The translations under genes and the position numbers were made by a program. Of a stretch of DNA of 64,000 nucleotides, positions 50,104 to 58,786 are shown in pieces. The notes below the pieces were generated by a model. It did not search any database. It had not been told where the DNA came from and saw only the letters and a program-made list of their open reading frames with translations. The DNA is from Prauserella halophila (GTDB lineage: Bacteria > Actinomycetota > Actinomycetes > Mycobacteriales > Pseudonocardiaceae). How positions within the stretch are numbered: the first letter of the stretch is position 1; each line of letters starts with the position of its first letter. The stretch is taken from contig NZ_JAMTCQ010000010.1 of the NCBI RefSeq assembly GCF_024171895.1, positions 62,001 to 126,000 of the forward strand, read 5' to 3'.

Positions 50104-50616
50104 TCAGAACGGCGGCTCGTCGGAGAAACCGCCGCCACCGCCGCCGGCGGGGGGCGCGCTACCCCACGGGTCGTCGGCGGGAGCACCGGAGCCGGCGGAC
50201 GCGGGCGCCGCAGCGCCACCGCCACCGAAACCGCCGCCGCCACCGCCACCGCGGCTGACCTTGTTGACCTTGGCCGTCGCGTACCGCAGGGACGGGCCGA
50301 TCTCGTCGACCTCGAGCTCCACGACGGTGCGCTTCTCGCCTTCCTTGGTCTCGAACGACCGCTGCTTGAGCCGGCCCTGCACGACGACCCGGGCGCCTCG
50401 CGTGAGCGTCTCGGCGACGTTCTCCGCGGCCTGGCGCCAGATGTTGCAGCGCAGGAACAGCGCCTCGCCGTCCTTCCACTCACCGCTCTGCTTGTCGAAC
50501 TGGCGCGGGGTGGAGGCGACGGTGAAGTTCGCAACGGCGGCGCCGGACGGCGTGAACCGGAGTTCCGGGTCCGCGGTCAGGTTGCCGACCACCGTGATGA
50601 TGGTGTCTCCGGCCAT
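50104..50616 (-). CDS. ssb: single-stranded DNA-binding protein
   Basis: 170 residues. An OB fold occupies 1-112 ([60 protein letters not shown]). A Gly-rich linker follows, and the acidic tip SDEPPF is the site that recruits partner proteins. ATG 50616 starts 10 bases after the rpsF stop. Being in the ribosomal-protein operon is the normal arrangement. Confidence 0.97.
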   Translation of the reverse strand: MAGDTIITVVGNLTADPELRFTPSGAAVANFTVASTPRQFDKQSGEWKDGEALFLRCNIWRQAAENVAETLTRGARVVVQGRLKQRSFETKEGEKRTVVELEVDEIGPSLRYATAKVNKVSRGGGGGGGFGGGGAAAPASAGSGAPADDPWGSAPPAGGGGGGFSDEPPF

Positions 50617-50626
50617 GGCTGCCGCC

Positions 50627-50959
50627 TCAGGCCTTCGCGGCGATCTTGGCGGCGCGCTTGGCTCCACGCACTTCCTGGCGGCGGACCACCTTGGTGCGCA
50701 GCACGGTCTCCTGCAGCGACAGCTGCCGGTCGAGCTCCTGGACGTCGTCCGACTCGCAGATCAGCTCGAGAACGGCGTAGATGCCCTCGGCGTTCTTGTT
50801 GATCTCGTACGAGAGCCTGCGGCGACCCCAGATGTCGACCTTCTCCACGCTGCCACCCGCGTCGCGGATGACCTTGAGGAAGTTCTCCAGGGTGGGTGCG
50901 ACCGTCCGCTCGTCGAGCGACGGGTCGAGGATGACCATTACCTCGTAATGGCGTGACAC
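50627..50959 (-). CDS. rpsF: 30S ribosomal protein S6
   Basis: 110 residues beginning [19 protein letters not shown], with [20 protein letters not shown] in the middle, as in S6. GTG 50959 is 9 bases after AGGAGG; GTG 50965 is too near. It is the first gene of the operon. The 51129-51200 double-hairpin repeat lies upstream, between this gene and the end of the next gene on the same strand. Confidence 0.97.
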   Translation of the reverse strand: MSRHYEVMVILDPSLDERTVAPTLENFLKVIRDAGGSVEKVDIWGRRRLSYEINKNAEGIYAVLELICESDDVQELDRQLSLQETVLRTKVVRRQEVRGAKRAAKIAAKA

Positions 50960-51143
50960 AACCACTCACCTCCTATGGGCTCGGGCGGCCACGGACGATC
51001 CGTGGCAGGAGGGCAATGTCGAACCGGCAGTCTAGCCGCCGGGGCCGACCGGACCGGCTCCGGGGCCGGTCACCGCACCGGAACACCCACATGCCCGCCC
51101 GTGGGCCCGGCCACCGCCCCGCATGGTGACGCCCCGCATGGTG

Positions 51144-51200
51144 ACGCCCCGAAGGGCACCTTCGGGGCGTTGAGTGCCGCGAAGGTGCCCTTCGGGGCAC
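51144..51200. repeat. double-hairpin dispersed repeat, copy E
   Basis: The most regular copy. Left hairpin CGCCCCGAAGG/CCTTCGGGGCG with loop GCA; spacer TTGAGTG; right hairpin CGCGAAGG/CCTTCGGGG with loop TGC. It begins 15 bases beyond the stop of the secreted protein on the minus strand. CGCATGGTGACGCCC is repeated twice just before it (51118-51148). Confidence 0.9.
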
Positions 51201-51215
51201 GAGGGGTGCGGGGTG

Positions 51216-52190
51216 TCAGGTGGTCTTGTGGAGGACCCAGGTGCGCACGAGCGCGGCGGTGACACCCGCGAGGGCGACCACGGCGAGCAGCATCGGCAGT
51301 TGCACCTGGTTCGGAGCCGCGTCGTCGGCGGCGAGCGCGTCGGCGTTGCCCGCGTTGCGCACATCGCCTGCACCCGATTTTCCGCCCTCGCCGATGCCGC
51401 CCTCGCCGATGCCGCCGTCGCTCAGCACGCCGTACTCCGGCGAATCGGGCGCGCCGGGGACGCCGTCCTGCGGCGAGTACCGCATGTCCGGCGGAACGGC
51501 GTCGCCCCCGGTCGGCACGGAGGCCTCGGGGAGGTCGCTGTAGTCCCGCGGAGCCGCGTAGGCGTCGCCACTGCCCTGCGGACCGTCCGGCGTGGCCGGC
51601 GCGCCGCGCTGCTCGCCGCCGGATTGCGACGACTGCTGCGGTTGCTGCTGCCGGCCGCCGGAGCCGCCGTTCTGCTGCGGGTTCGAGCTCTGGTCCGGAG
51701 ACTGTGTGGGCCGCGAACTCGTCGGCGCCGAGTAGTTCGTCGCCTCCACCGGCATGCCGCAGACGCCCGCGACCTTGTTCTTGATCGACTCCAGGACGCG
51801 TTCCTTCTTGGTGCCGAGCGCCCAGTGGCCGTCGAGTACTTCGGCGACGGCCGCGGCGACGGACTCACCGCCGATGGTCGTGGCGGCCTTGTTCGGCACC
51901 GTACCGACCTCGAGCTGGTGCTCCGAGATCTCGTCGGCCAGCCGGTCGGGGTAGGTGAACTGCAGGAACCGATCGGCCTCTTCGGCTCCTCGTTCGACGG
52001 GGCCCGCGAGTACAGCGCCGTCGACCAGCACCTTCGCGTCGATCGGAGCCGAGACCGTCGAGGTGCACGAGTCGACGATCGTCTGGGTTTCGGCATTGGC
52101 GGCCGGCGCGGCGATCGCGGTCAGGCCCGCGGCGACCGCCGTGGCAGCGGCCGTGCCCATCGCGCGGGTCAGAGCGGTCTTGGTACGCAC
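51216..52190 (-). CDS. secreted protein with C-terminal membrane anchor (paralogue 1)
   Basis: 324 residues; not a named family. The signal peptide (AMGTAAATAVAAGLTAIAAP then AANA) is followed by a domain of about 120 residues with two cysteines (VDSCTSTVSAPIDAKVLVDG, GVCGMPVEATNY). A disordered Gln/Ser/Gly/Pro region comes next, then a C-terminal helix LPMLLAVVALAGVTAALVRT ending WVLHKTT. The GIGEGGIGEGG repeat lies before the helix. The ending is shared with the two genes upstream. GTG 52190 follows AAAGGG. The 241-base gap to the next gene shows degenerate GGTCGACCGGG repeats. Confidence 0.7.
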   Translation of the reverse strand: MRTKTALTRAMGTAAATAVAAGLTAIAAPAANAETQTIVDSCTSTVSAPIDAKVLVDGAVLAGPVERGAEEADRFLQFTYPDRLADEISEHQLEVGTVPNKAATTIGGESVAAAVAEVLDGHWALGTKKERVLESIKNKVAGVCGMPVEATNYSAPTSSRPTQSPDQSSNPQQNGGSGGRQQQPQQSSQSGGEQRGAPATPDGPQGSGDAYAAPRDYSDLPEASVPTGGDAVPPDMRYSPQDGVPGAPDSPEYGVLSDGGIGEGGIGEGGKSGAGDVRNAGNADALAADDAAPNQVQLPMLLAVVALAGVTAALVRTWVLHKTT

Positions 52191-52431
52191 TTCGAACGGT
52201 ATCCCTTTCCGAACGGCGATGCCCGGCCCGGACCTGAAGCCTTCAGCGTCGGTGCGGCAAGGCGTTATCAAGATAAACGACCGTGTGGGCGGACGGTTAC
52301 GGGCCGGTAGTCACTCACCGTCGCGGAATCGGCGTGGTGCGGCCCACGGTACGGTGACGGTTTCTGGTGCACGTCATCGCCGGTCCGTGTGGTGTCGACC
52401 GGGTGTGGCCGGGTGCGACGGTCTCGGCCGG

Positions 52432-53556
52432 TCACGCCACGCTCGCGCGCCGGAGGACCCAGGTGCGGACCAGGCCCGCGCTGACACTGGCGAGCGCGAG
52501 TACCGCGAGCAGCAGCGGCATCGACGGACCTCCTTCGTTGTCGCCCGCTGCCGACGGCAGCGATGCCGCCTCGCCCGCGGTGCGCAGGTCGGCGTTCTCC
52601 CGGGCGGGCGCGGCGGCCTGCCGGTCGGGGACGGCTTCGGAGTTCCCGGCGTTCCGCTCCGCGCCGTCGGTCGTGTTCCCGGATCCGTCGGGGCTGCCCA
52701 GTACGCCGAACTCCGGGTTGTAACCGGGGATCTGACCGCCGTAGCGCAGGCCCGGTGCGGTGTCGAAGTCAGCGCCTTGTGCCACCGGGATGCCTGCGTA
52801 CCGGAGCTGTGGCGACACGGCTGCGGGTGCGGCCATCGCGGAAGGGCCGCCTGCGCCGCCGGAGGAGGATCCCGATCCCGGCGCGGCCACGACGGGGCTG
52901 TTCGGCTCGCGGGTGCCCGACGCGCCGTGATCGGCTTCGGAGTCACCGCCAGCCCCGTTGCCGGAACCGGAGCCGTTGCCGTTGCCGGAACCTGAGCCGG
53001 GATCCGAACCCGGGTCCGAGCCGGATCCGGAGTTCGCGTCGTCGTCTCCGGGATCGGCCGGTTCGTCCGCGTCCTCGCCGGGGTCGGGCACGACGGCTTC
53101 GCGCCCGCCGACCGTGTCGGTGACCCGCTTCGCGCCGCTGGTGACCTCGTCGACCGCGTCGTTCACGCCGTCCGCGACCGGATCGCCGACCTCGGGCACC
53201 GGCCGCACCGCCGTGTCGACCACGTTGACCGTCACCTTGCAGACCCCGTCGAGCAGCGAGCCGACCGTATCGGTGACGACGCCGAGGTCGAGCGGTACGC
53301 CGAGCGCGGTGATGCCCTGCACGCGGTCGCCGGGCTCGACCGTCACGGTGCCGCCGCAGCGGACCTGCTTGGTCTCGGCGGCCGCCGTCGCGGGAGCGGC
53401 CAGGCCGGCACCGGCCGCGAGAAGCAGGCCTGCGGTGGCCACGGCGGCCGGTTTCGCCACGGCCGACGCCACCTTTCCCCTGGTGGAGTGGCCCGCGTTG
53501 CCGGTCTCGACGTCCTCGCGGGCGCGGTTGTCGGCCTCATTGCCGGGTGTGCGCAT
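52432..53556 (-). CDS. secreted protein with C-terminal membrane anchor (paralogue 2)
   Basis: 374 residues. A positively charged start and a signal peptide (AVATAGLLLAAGAGLAAPAT) lead to a domain with two cysteines (VRCGGTVTVEPGDRVQGITA, DGVCKVTVNVVDTAVRPVP). The centre is a Gly/Ser/Asp/Pro-rich disordered region with SDPGSDPGSGSGNGNGSGSG repeats. The C-terminal helix PLLLAVLALASVSAGLVRTW ends VLRRASVA, nearly the same as in its neighbour. The similar layout indicates duplication. Function is unknown; it is likely cell-surface exposed. Confidence 0.7.
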   Translation of the reverse strand: MRTPGNEADNRAREDVETGNAGHSTRGKVASAVAKPAAVATAGLLLAAGAGLAAPATAAAETKQVRCGGTVTVEPGDRVQGITALGVPLDLGVVTDTVGSLLDGVCKVTVNVVDTAVRPVPEVGDPVADGVNDAVDEVTSGAKRVTDTVGGREAVVPDPGEDADEPADPGDDDANSGSGSDPGSDPGSGSGNGNGSGSGNGAGGDSEADHGASGTREPNSPVVAAPGSGSSSGGAGGPSAMAAPAAVSPQLRYAGIPVAQGADFDTAPGLRYGGQIPGYNPEFGVLGSPDGSGNTTDGAERNAGNSEAVPDRQAAAPARENADLRTAGEAASLPSAAGDNEGGPSMPLLLAVLALASVSAGLVRTWVLRRASVA

Positions 53557-53628
53557 TCCGGGGCCTCCCCAGGTCGGCTCACTAGGACCAACGAATCACA
53601 CGGGAAAGCGTCACGCACTGCGTGGCGA

Positions 53629-54573
53629 TCAGGCGTTCTTGCGCGTGATCCAGGCTCTGCTCAGGCCCGCCACGACCGCCAGCAGTGCGCCGACCGACAG
53701 CACGAGCGGAGTGCGGTCGGTCTCGGCGGCCTGCGGCATCGCCCTGGCGGTTCCGGACTGGCGCGTGGTGTTCTCCTGCTGGCCGGGCCTGCTGCCCCGG
53801 TCCGGCACGTCCATGCTCGGGCCGACGGGGGCCTTCGGCACCGTGACGTCCGCGGCGGGCGGCAGCGATACCGGATCGAGCGGCTCGGCGAGCACGCCCT
53901 GGCCGGCGGGCGGCAGGATCGGTGCGCCGGGTGCGGGCGGGACGTCCGTGCCGGGAGCGTCCTCGCCGGGGCCGCCGGGGCCGCCGGGTGCCGGGCGGTC
54001 CGGGTTCGGTTCGGGTTCGGGCTCCGGGTCGCCGGGCTGTTCCGGGTCGCCGGGCTCATCCGGCGCCGGTTCGCCGGGCGTGAGGCCGTCGGCGACGTCG
54101 CGGGTGGTGGCGCCGAGGGTGTTGACGGTGCCCTGTGCGGTGTCGCAGACCCGGCCGAGCGAGTCGACCACGACGCCGGACTCGCTCAGGCCCGTGCCGA
54201 CGAGCGTCTCCTTGAGCGGCAGCGACACCAGCGTGCTCTCGCCGCCCGTGCCTCCGCCCGGGCCGTTGCCCGTGGAGGCGGTGCCGATGTCGGCGACGCC
54301 GTCGACGCCCGCCGCGGCGCCGGCGTCGACGGTCAGCGCTTCGCCGGCCTGACCCTTGAGCGTGGAGTCGCACTCGCCGTCGACGACCTTCGGCTCGCCG
54401 TCCTGACGTGCGCTGTTCTGGTGTGCGCTGTTCTGACGTGCGCCGTCCTGGTGTGCACTGTCCTGGGCATGCGCCACGCCGCCGAAGCCGAACGCGGCGA
54501 TGCCGGCCGCCGCCGCCACGACGCCCGTGCGCACGGCACCGGTCGTGCGCCTCGTCTTCCGGACGTTCCTCAC
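53629..54573 (-). CDS. secreted protein with C-terminal membrane anchor (paralogue 3)
   Basis: 314 residues. The signal peptide reads TGVVAAAAGIAAFGFGGVAH then A. A short repeat follows (DSAHQDGARQNSAHQNSARQ), from DNA units near 54400-54470. The folded part has two cysteines (DGECDSTLKGQAGEALTVDA, GRVCDTAQGTVNTLGATTRD). A Pro/Glu/Gly-rich linker leads to a C-terminal helix LVLSVGALLAVVAGLSRAWI then TRKNA, like those of the two neighbours. GTG 54573 follows GAGGGTGGG. The gene is 72 bases upstream of paralogue 2. It is the first of the set on this strand. Confidence 0.7.
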   Translation of the reverse strand: MRNVRKTRRTTGAVRTGVVAAAAGIAAFGFGGVAHAQDSAHQDGARQNSAHQNSARQDGEPKVVDGECDSTLKGQAGEALTVDAGAAAGVDGVADIGTASTGNGPGGGTGGESTLVSLPLKETLVGTGLSESGVVVDSLGRVCDTAQGTVNTLGATTRDVADGLTPGEPAPDEPGDPEQPGDPEPEPEPNPDRPAPGGPGGPGEDAPGTDVPPAPGAPILPPAGQGVLAEPLDPVSLPPAADVTVPKAPVGPSMDVPDRGSRPGQQENTTRQSGTARAMPQAAETDRTPLVLSVGALLAVVAGLSRAWITRKNA

Positions 54574-54597
54574 AGGACCCACCCTCGTGTCAACTGC

Positions 54598-54668
54598 CTT
54601 GCCGTTCGATGCGCTGCCGCGGTGCCGTTCGTTCCCGCTGCCGCTCTGCCGTTCGATGCGCTGCCGCG
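54598..54668. repeat. imperfect GCCGTTCGATGCGCTGCCGC repeats
   Basis: GCCGTTCGATGCGCTGCCGC appears at about 54602 and again at about 54650, with a degenerate unit between. It lies in the 206-base gap between the divergent paralogue 3 and endonuclease-IV-like genes. Confidence 0.6.
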
Positions 54669-54779
54669 GCGAGGTCGCGTCGGCCGCCGCAGGTGTCACT
54701 CTGCGTGCCGCACCGAACGATCAGCGTTGCAGGGTGAAGGTACTCGATGGGTGTCGGAGGTGATCGATACCCTCGGCCG

Positions 54780-55544
54780 ATGGAGCTGACTACGCGTGTC
54801 GGCGCGCATGTCCGCGACGACGATCCGCTGACCACGGCGGGTGAGGTCGGGGCGGACGCCGTCCAGTTCTTCCTCGCCGACCCGCAGGGCTGGAAGAAGC
54901 CGCAACCGCATCCTCGTGCCGACGAGCTGCTCGCGAGCGACGTCGAGGTGTTCATCCACTCGCCGTACGTGCTCAACGTGGCGTCGCTGAACAATCGCAT
55001 CCGGATCCCGTCCCGCAAGGCAGTGACGCAGCACGCGGAGGCGGCCGCGACGGTCGGAGCGAAGGGACTCGTCGTGCACGGCGGGCATGTCCGCAAGGGC
55101 GAGGACCCGGCCGAGGGCATCGCGAACTGGCGGAAGCTGTTCGAGAGGTCGTCGTTCGACGTGCCGATCCTCGTCGAGAACACCGCAGGCGGCGACGGCG
55201 CCATGGCGCGCGACCTGGACATGCTCGCGCGCCTGTGGGACGCGATCGGTGAGTTCGGTGCGGGGTTCTGCCTCGACACGTGTCATGCGCACGCGGCGGG
55301 CTGGGACCTGACGACGGTGGTCGACGACGTACTGGCGATCACCGGGCGGATCGACCTGGTGCACCTGAACAACTCGCGTGACGAGGCGGGCTCGCAGCGG
55401 GACCGGCACGCCGGCGTCGTCGGCGGCGGGGGCGCGATCGACGCCGAGGTGCTGCGGGCCGTGGCGCTCGCCGCCCGGGCACCGGTGATCGTGGAGACTC
55501 CTCCCGATGGCCAGCGAGACGACATCGCGTACCTCCGCGGATAG
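54780..55544 (+). CDS. endonuclease IV-like TIM-barrel protein
   Basis: A 254-residue protein of the AP endonuclease family 2 (Nfo) fold. Metal-ligand motifs are seen: VFIHSPYVLNVASLN, LVVHGGHVRKGED, PILVENTAGG, CLDTCHAHAAGWD and LVHLNNSRDEAGSQRDRHAG. This favours a real deoxyribonuclease IV that cuts at abasic sites, rather than a sugar isomerase. ATG 54780 is at the conserved LTTRVGAHV start. The GT87 gene begins inside its last 13 codons, so the two genes overlap by 38 bases and are probably co-transcribed. Confidence 0.88.
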   Translation: MELTTRVGAHVRDDDPLTTAGEVGADAVQFFLADPQGWKKPQPHPRADELLASDVEVFIHSPYVLNVASLNNRIRIPSRKAVTQHAEAAATVGAKGLVVHGGHVRKGEDPAEGIANWRKLFERSSFDVPILVENTAGGDGAMARDLDMLARLWDAIGEFGAGFCLDTCHAHAAGWDLTTVVDDVLAITGRIDLVHLNNSRDEAGSQRDRHAGVVGGGGAIDAEVLRAVALAARAPVIVETPPDGQRDDIAYLRG

Positions 55545-57150
55545 CGACCCGCCCGGCGGTTCCGGGCACGATCCGGCCACCGGGTTCGGCCCTTCGCCGT
55601 CGACGCGTGCCGTGGCCGCGGCGGCCATCCTGCTGTGCGGCATCACGCTGGTGTTCGGGCTGCTGAACAAGCACCGCTGCACCGGTCCCGAGTTCGACGA
55701 GAACGGGCGCAGCACCCCGAACTACGCCGAGCGCAACTACCACGACGCGTGCTACTCGGACATCCAGTTCCTCTGGCTCGGCAGGGACGTCGACAACCAC
55801 GTCTTCCCGTACGTCCACGGCGACATCACCGCCGACGGGCAGCTGGTCGGCGGCACGCTCGAATACCCCGTGCTGACCGGCGTGCTCATCTGGGCGGGTG
55901 CGGTCTTCGCCGACACCGACGCCGAGTTCCTGCTCTGGTCCGCGGTGCTGCTCGCGCCGTTCGGCCTGGTCACGGCGTGGCTGCTGGGCAGGCTCGCCGG
56001 GTGGCGTGCGCTGCTGTGGGCGCTCGGCCCGCCGCTGGTGCTGTACGGGTTCCACAACTGGGACCTGCCGGTGGTCGCGGCGTCGGTGGCGGCCTTCTTC
56101 GTGCTCCACCGCACCCGCGGTTCGCTGCGCAGCCGCGCCGGGTGGGCGGCTGTACTGCTCGGTGCCGGGACGGCGTTGAAGCTGTATCCCGGGCTGTTCG
56201 TGGTGCCCCTCGCGCTCTACGTGTTCGTCGAGAGCAGGCGTGGTGCGGAGAGCTCACGCGGCGCCGAGAGCAGACGCGGGGGCGAGACCGGCCGCAGCGT
56301 CCGGGAGGCGCTGTCGGAGGCGTTGCGGGTGCCGCTGCTGGCAGGCGGTGTCGTGGCCGCGGTGAACCTGCCGTTCGTGCTGGCCGGGTTCGACGGCTGG
56401 TGGGCCTCCATCGAATTCCAGGGGCAGCGGGAAGCGGACGTCACCACGAACTCGATCTGGTACTGGGGCGTGCGGCACCTGTTCTCGAGTGACGTGGCGT
56501 TCCAGCAGTTCACCGACGTCGTGTCACCGCTGGCGGTGCTCACCGCGCTGGCACTGGCGTGCGGCATCGGCTGGGACCGGGCCCGGCGGGAGGGGAGCTT
56601 TCCGCTGCTGCCGGTGTGCGCGGCGGCGCTGTGCGGGTTCCTGCTGCTGCACAAGGTCCACTCGCCGCAGTACACGCTGTGGCTGCTGCCGATGTTCGTG
56701 CTGCTGCGCGTGCGATGGGGCTGGATCGCGGCCTACCTCGTGGCGGACGTGGCGCTGGGCGTGGGTGTCTTCCGCTGGTACGGCGATTTCGGCCAGTCCA
56801 TCGCCGACGGCTTCGCGGCGCAGGCGGTCGTCATCGGTGTGTGGGGCAAGGCGGCGCTGCTGGTGGGGTTGTTCGCGGCGTTCCTGGGAGCCCGCGCGGT
56901 CACCGATCACGATCCGGCGCGGTCGCTGCTGCCCGGTCACCGCCCGTTCGGTGCCGATTCGGTGTCCGACTCCGGCGACCGCAGGGACGCCGGCGACCGC
57001 GATCGCGCGGACCGGTTTCGCGGCAGCAGTGCCGACAGCCCGGGCACGACGACGGCGTCGGCCGACCCGGACAGCGCTCCGCCCAGCGGATCGTCGTCCC
57101 CGGAACCGGGGCCGGAAGGGCAGCGCACCGGATCGGCCGACGGGCGGTAG
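55507..57150 (+). CDS. GT87-family (DUF2029) mannosyltransferase 1
   Basis: A 547-residue polytopic membrane protein of the GT-C fold, probably using polyprenyl-phosphate mannose to build lipomannan, lipoarabinomannan or related glycans on the outer face. Family-like motifs are YHDACYSDIQFLW (with the acidic loop), LEYPVLTGVLIW, GTALKLYPGLFVVPLAL and LLHKVHSPQYTLWLLPMFVL. The last 75 residues are Ser/Asp/Pro-rich and disordered. They are encoded on the same DNA as the tail of the opposite GT87 gene: 214 bases (56937-57150) are coding on both strands. It overlaps the nfo-like gene upstream by 38 bases. Confidence 0.85.
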   Translation: MASETTSRTSADSDPPGGSGHDPATGFGPSPSTRAVAAAAILLCGITLVFGLLNKHRCTGPEFDENGRSTPNYAERNYHDACYSDIQFLWLGRDVDNHVFPYVHGDITADGQLVGGTLEYPVLTGVLIWAGAVFADTDAEFLLWSAVLLAPFGLVTAWLLGRLAGWRALLWALGPPLVLYGFHNWDLPVVAASVAAFFVLHRTRGSLRSRAGWAAVLLGAGTALKLYPGLFVVPLALYVFVESRRGAESSRGAESRRGGETGRSVREALSEALRVPLLAGGVVAAVNLPFVLAGFDGWWASIEFQGQREADVTTNSIWYWGVRHLFSSDVAFQQFTDVVSPLAVLTALALACGIGWDRARREGSFPLLPVCAAALCGFLLLHKVHSPQYTLWLLPMFVLLRVRWGWIAAYLVADVALGVGVFRWYGDFGQSIADGFAAQAVVIGVWGKAALLVGLFAAFLGARAVTDHDPARSLLPGHRPFGADSVSDSGDRRDAGDRDRADRFRGSSADSPGTTTASADPDSAPPSGSSSPEPGPEGQRTGSADGR

Positions 57151-58703
57151 ATCTCCCGCAGGATCAGCACGCACAGGGCGACGACGGCCAGATCGCGCAC
57201 GACGACCGTCGCCAGGAACCAGCCGTCGGGCAGGCCCTTGTCCTCGACGTCGACGTAGGAAAGCATCCGCGGAGCCCACATGCACGCGTCGATGAGCATC
57301 CAGCTCAGCAGCAGGCGCCAGCGCGGGATCGCGAGCACGGCCAGCGGCACGAGCCACAGCGAGTACTGCGGGCTCCAGACCTTGTTCGTCAGCAGGAACA
57401 CCGCCACGACGAGGAAGCACAGCTGTGCCAGGCGCGGCCGCCGCGGCGCGGTCAGCGCCACGTACGCCACGCCCACGCAGCCCAGCAGGAACAGCGCGGC
57501 GCTGACGGTGTTGAGCACGCTCGGCGCCTGGCCGGGTTCGAGTGGCCCGTCGAACCCGGCCCACCCCGTGAAGTGCGAGACCACGTTGTAGATCGAGTCC
57601 GGATCCATGACGCGTTCGGTGTTGAGCCGGAAGAACTCGCGCCATCCCTCGGTGAACACGGCCAGGAACGGCAGATTCACCGCCAGCCAGGCACCCGCCG
57701 TGGCCAGTGCCGTCCTCGTCCACTCGCCGGCTCTGCCCGCCCGGATGCACAGCACGAGCAGTGGGCCGAGCAGCAGCAGTGGATACAGCTTCGTCGCGGC
57801 GCCGAGCCCGAGGAGCAGTCCGGCGATCACGGGTCTGTGCCGGGACCACGCGAGCAGTCCGCACATCGCCAGTGCGACGGCGAGCGCGTCGAAGTTGGTG
57901 AACGCGTGTACGACGACCAGCGGTGATACGGCCACCAGTGCTGCGTCCCACGGTCTGCGCCGGGCGATGCGTGCGGTGGCCCAGATCGTCGTCAGCCATG
58001 CGGCGGCGAGGAACAGTGCCGTGATGTTGAAGTACACCGCCACCGGTAATGCCCCCGGCAGCAGGCCTTCGTCGGCGACGCCCACCCACCCGTGGGTGAG
58101 CTTCGCGTTGACCCACTGGAACAGGCCGGTCAGCACCGGATACTCCATGTAGCGGCGCTGGAACTCGCCCTCGCCGACCTCCTCGCTCCAGTGCGTGACG
58201 TAGGGGAACGTGTCCGGCTGGTCGAGCCGTTCCGCCGTGTACAGCGGGACGATGTCGGAGTAGCACATCGCGACGTACTGGCGGTTCGACTGCCAGTCCA
58301 GCTGCAGGTTCCCGGCGGCGTCCTCGTACTGCTGGATGCAGGCTGCCTTGCCGAACCACGACAGCATCAGCGCGAGCACGCCGAGCAGCAGGCACACTCG
58401 CAGGGGCGACCAGAACCAGTGCCTGCCGACGGCCGCGTGCTCCCCCAGCGGGCCGCCGATCGGTGTGGTGACCCGCGAGGCCAGCGGATCGATGCGGCTC
58501 GGCACCACCCGCTGGGACGGGTCCAGCGACGCCGTCTCGGGAGTGCGGTCCGCCGCTTCGCCGTCCGAGGTCACGTCCGGTTCGGAGCCCGGTTCGTGCT
58601 CCTGCTCGGTTGTGCCCGTCGGGGCCGGTTCGTCCCCGGAATCGCGGTCCGGTCCGTCCGCCGGGCCGGACCGCGACGAGGAAGAAGGCGTATCGCTGGG
58701 CAC
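56937..58703 (-). CDS. GT87-family (DUF2029) mannosyltransferase 2 (Rv0051-like)
   Basis: A 588-residue membrane protein. The first 105 residues are disordered and acidic. The membrane part shows QYVAMCYSDIVPLYTAERLD, MEYPVLTGLFQWVNAKLTHG, GAATKLYPLLLLGPLLVLCI and LTNKVWSPQYSLWLVPLAVL, parallel to the GT87 gene on the other strand. After the last helix, REIYRPSADPVR and DDDPLGGALSGSAD look conserved, so this tail is likely real. In mycobacteria the Rv0051 gene follows ponA1; here too ponA is 83 bases upstream of it on the same strand. It could be co-transcribed with ponA. Confidence 0.88.
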   Translation of the reverse strand: MPSDTPSSSSRSGPADGPDRDSGDEPAPTGTTEQEHEPGSEPDVTSDGEAADRTPETASLDPSQRVVPSRIDPLASRVTTPIGGPLGEHAAVGRHWFWSPLRVCLLLGVLALMLSWFGKAACIQQYEDAAGNLQLDWQSNRQYVAMCYSDIVPLYTAERLDQPDTFPYVTHWSEEVGEGEFQRRYMEYPVLTGLFQWVNAKLTHGWVGVADEGLLPGALPVAVYFNITALFLAAAWLTTIWATARIARRRPWDAALVAVSPLVVVHAFTNFDALAVALAMCGLLAWSRHRPVIAGLLLGLGAATKLYPLLLLGPLLVLCIRAGRAGEWTRTALATAGAWLAVNLPFLAVFTEGWREFFRLNTERVMDPDSIYNVVSHFTGWAGFDGPLEPGQAPSVLNTVSAALFLLGCVGVAYVALTAPRRPRLAQLCFLVVAVFLLTNKVWSPQYSLWLVPLAVLAIPRWRLLLSWMLIDACMWAPRMLSYVDVEDKGLPDGWFLATVVVRDLAVVALCVLILREIYRPSADPVRCPSGPGSGDDDPLGGALSGSADAVVVPGLSALLPRNRSARSRSPASLRSPESDTESAPNGR

Positions 58704-58786
58704 GCGTCGGATGTTACAAGCGGCGACCGCGGCGTTCCGGTAACCGTGGCGGGCGTTCCGTCACGCGATCGGCCCTCCGGTGACGA

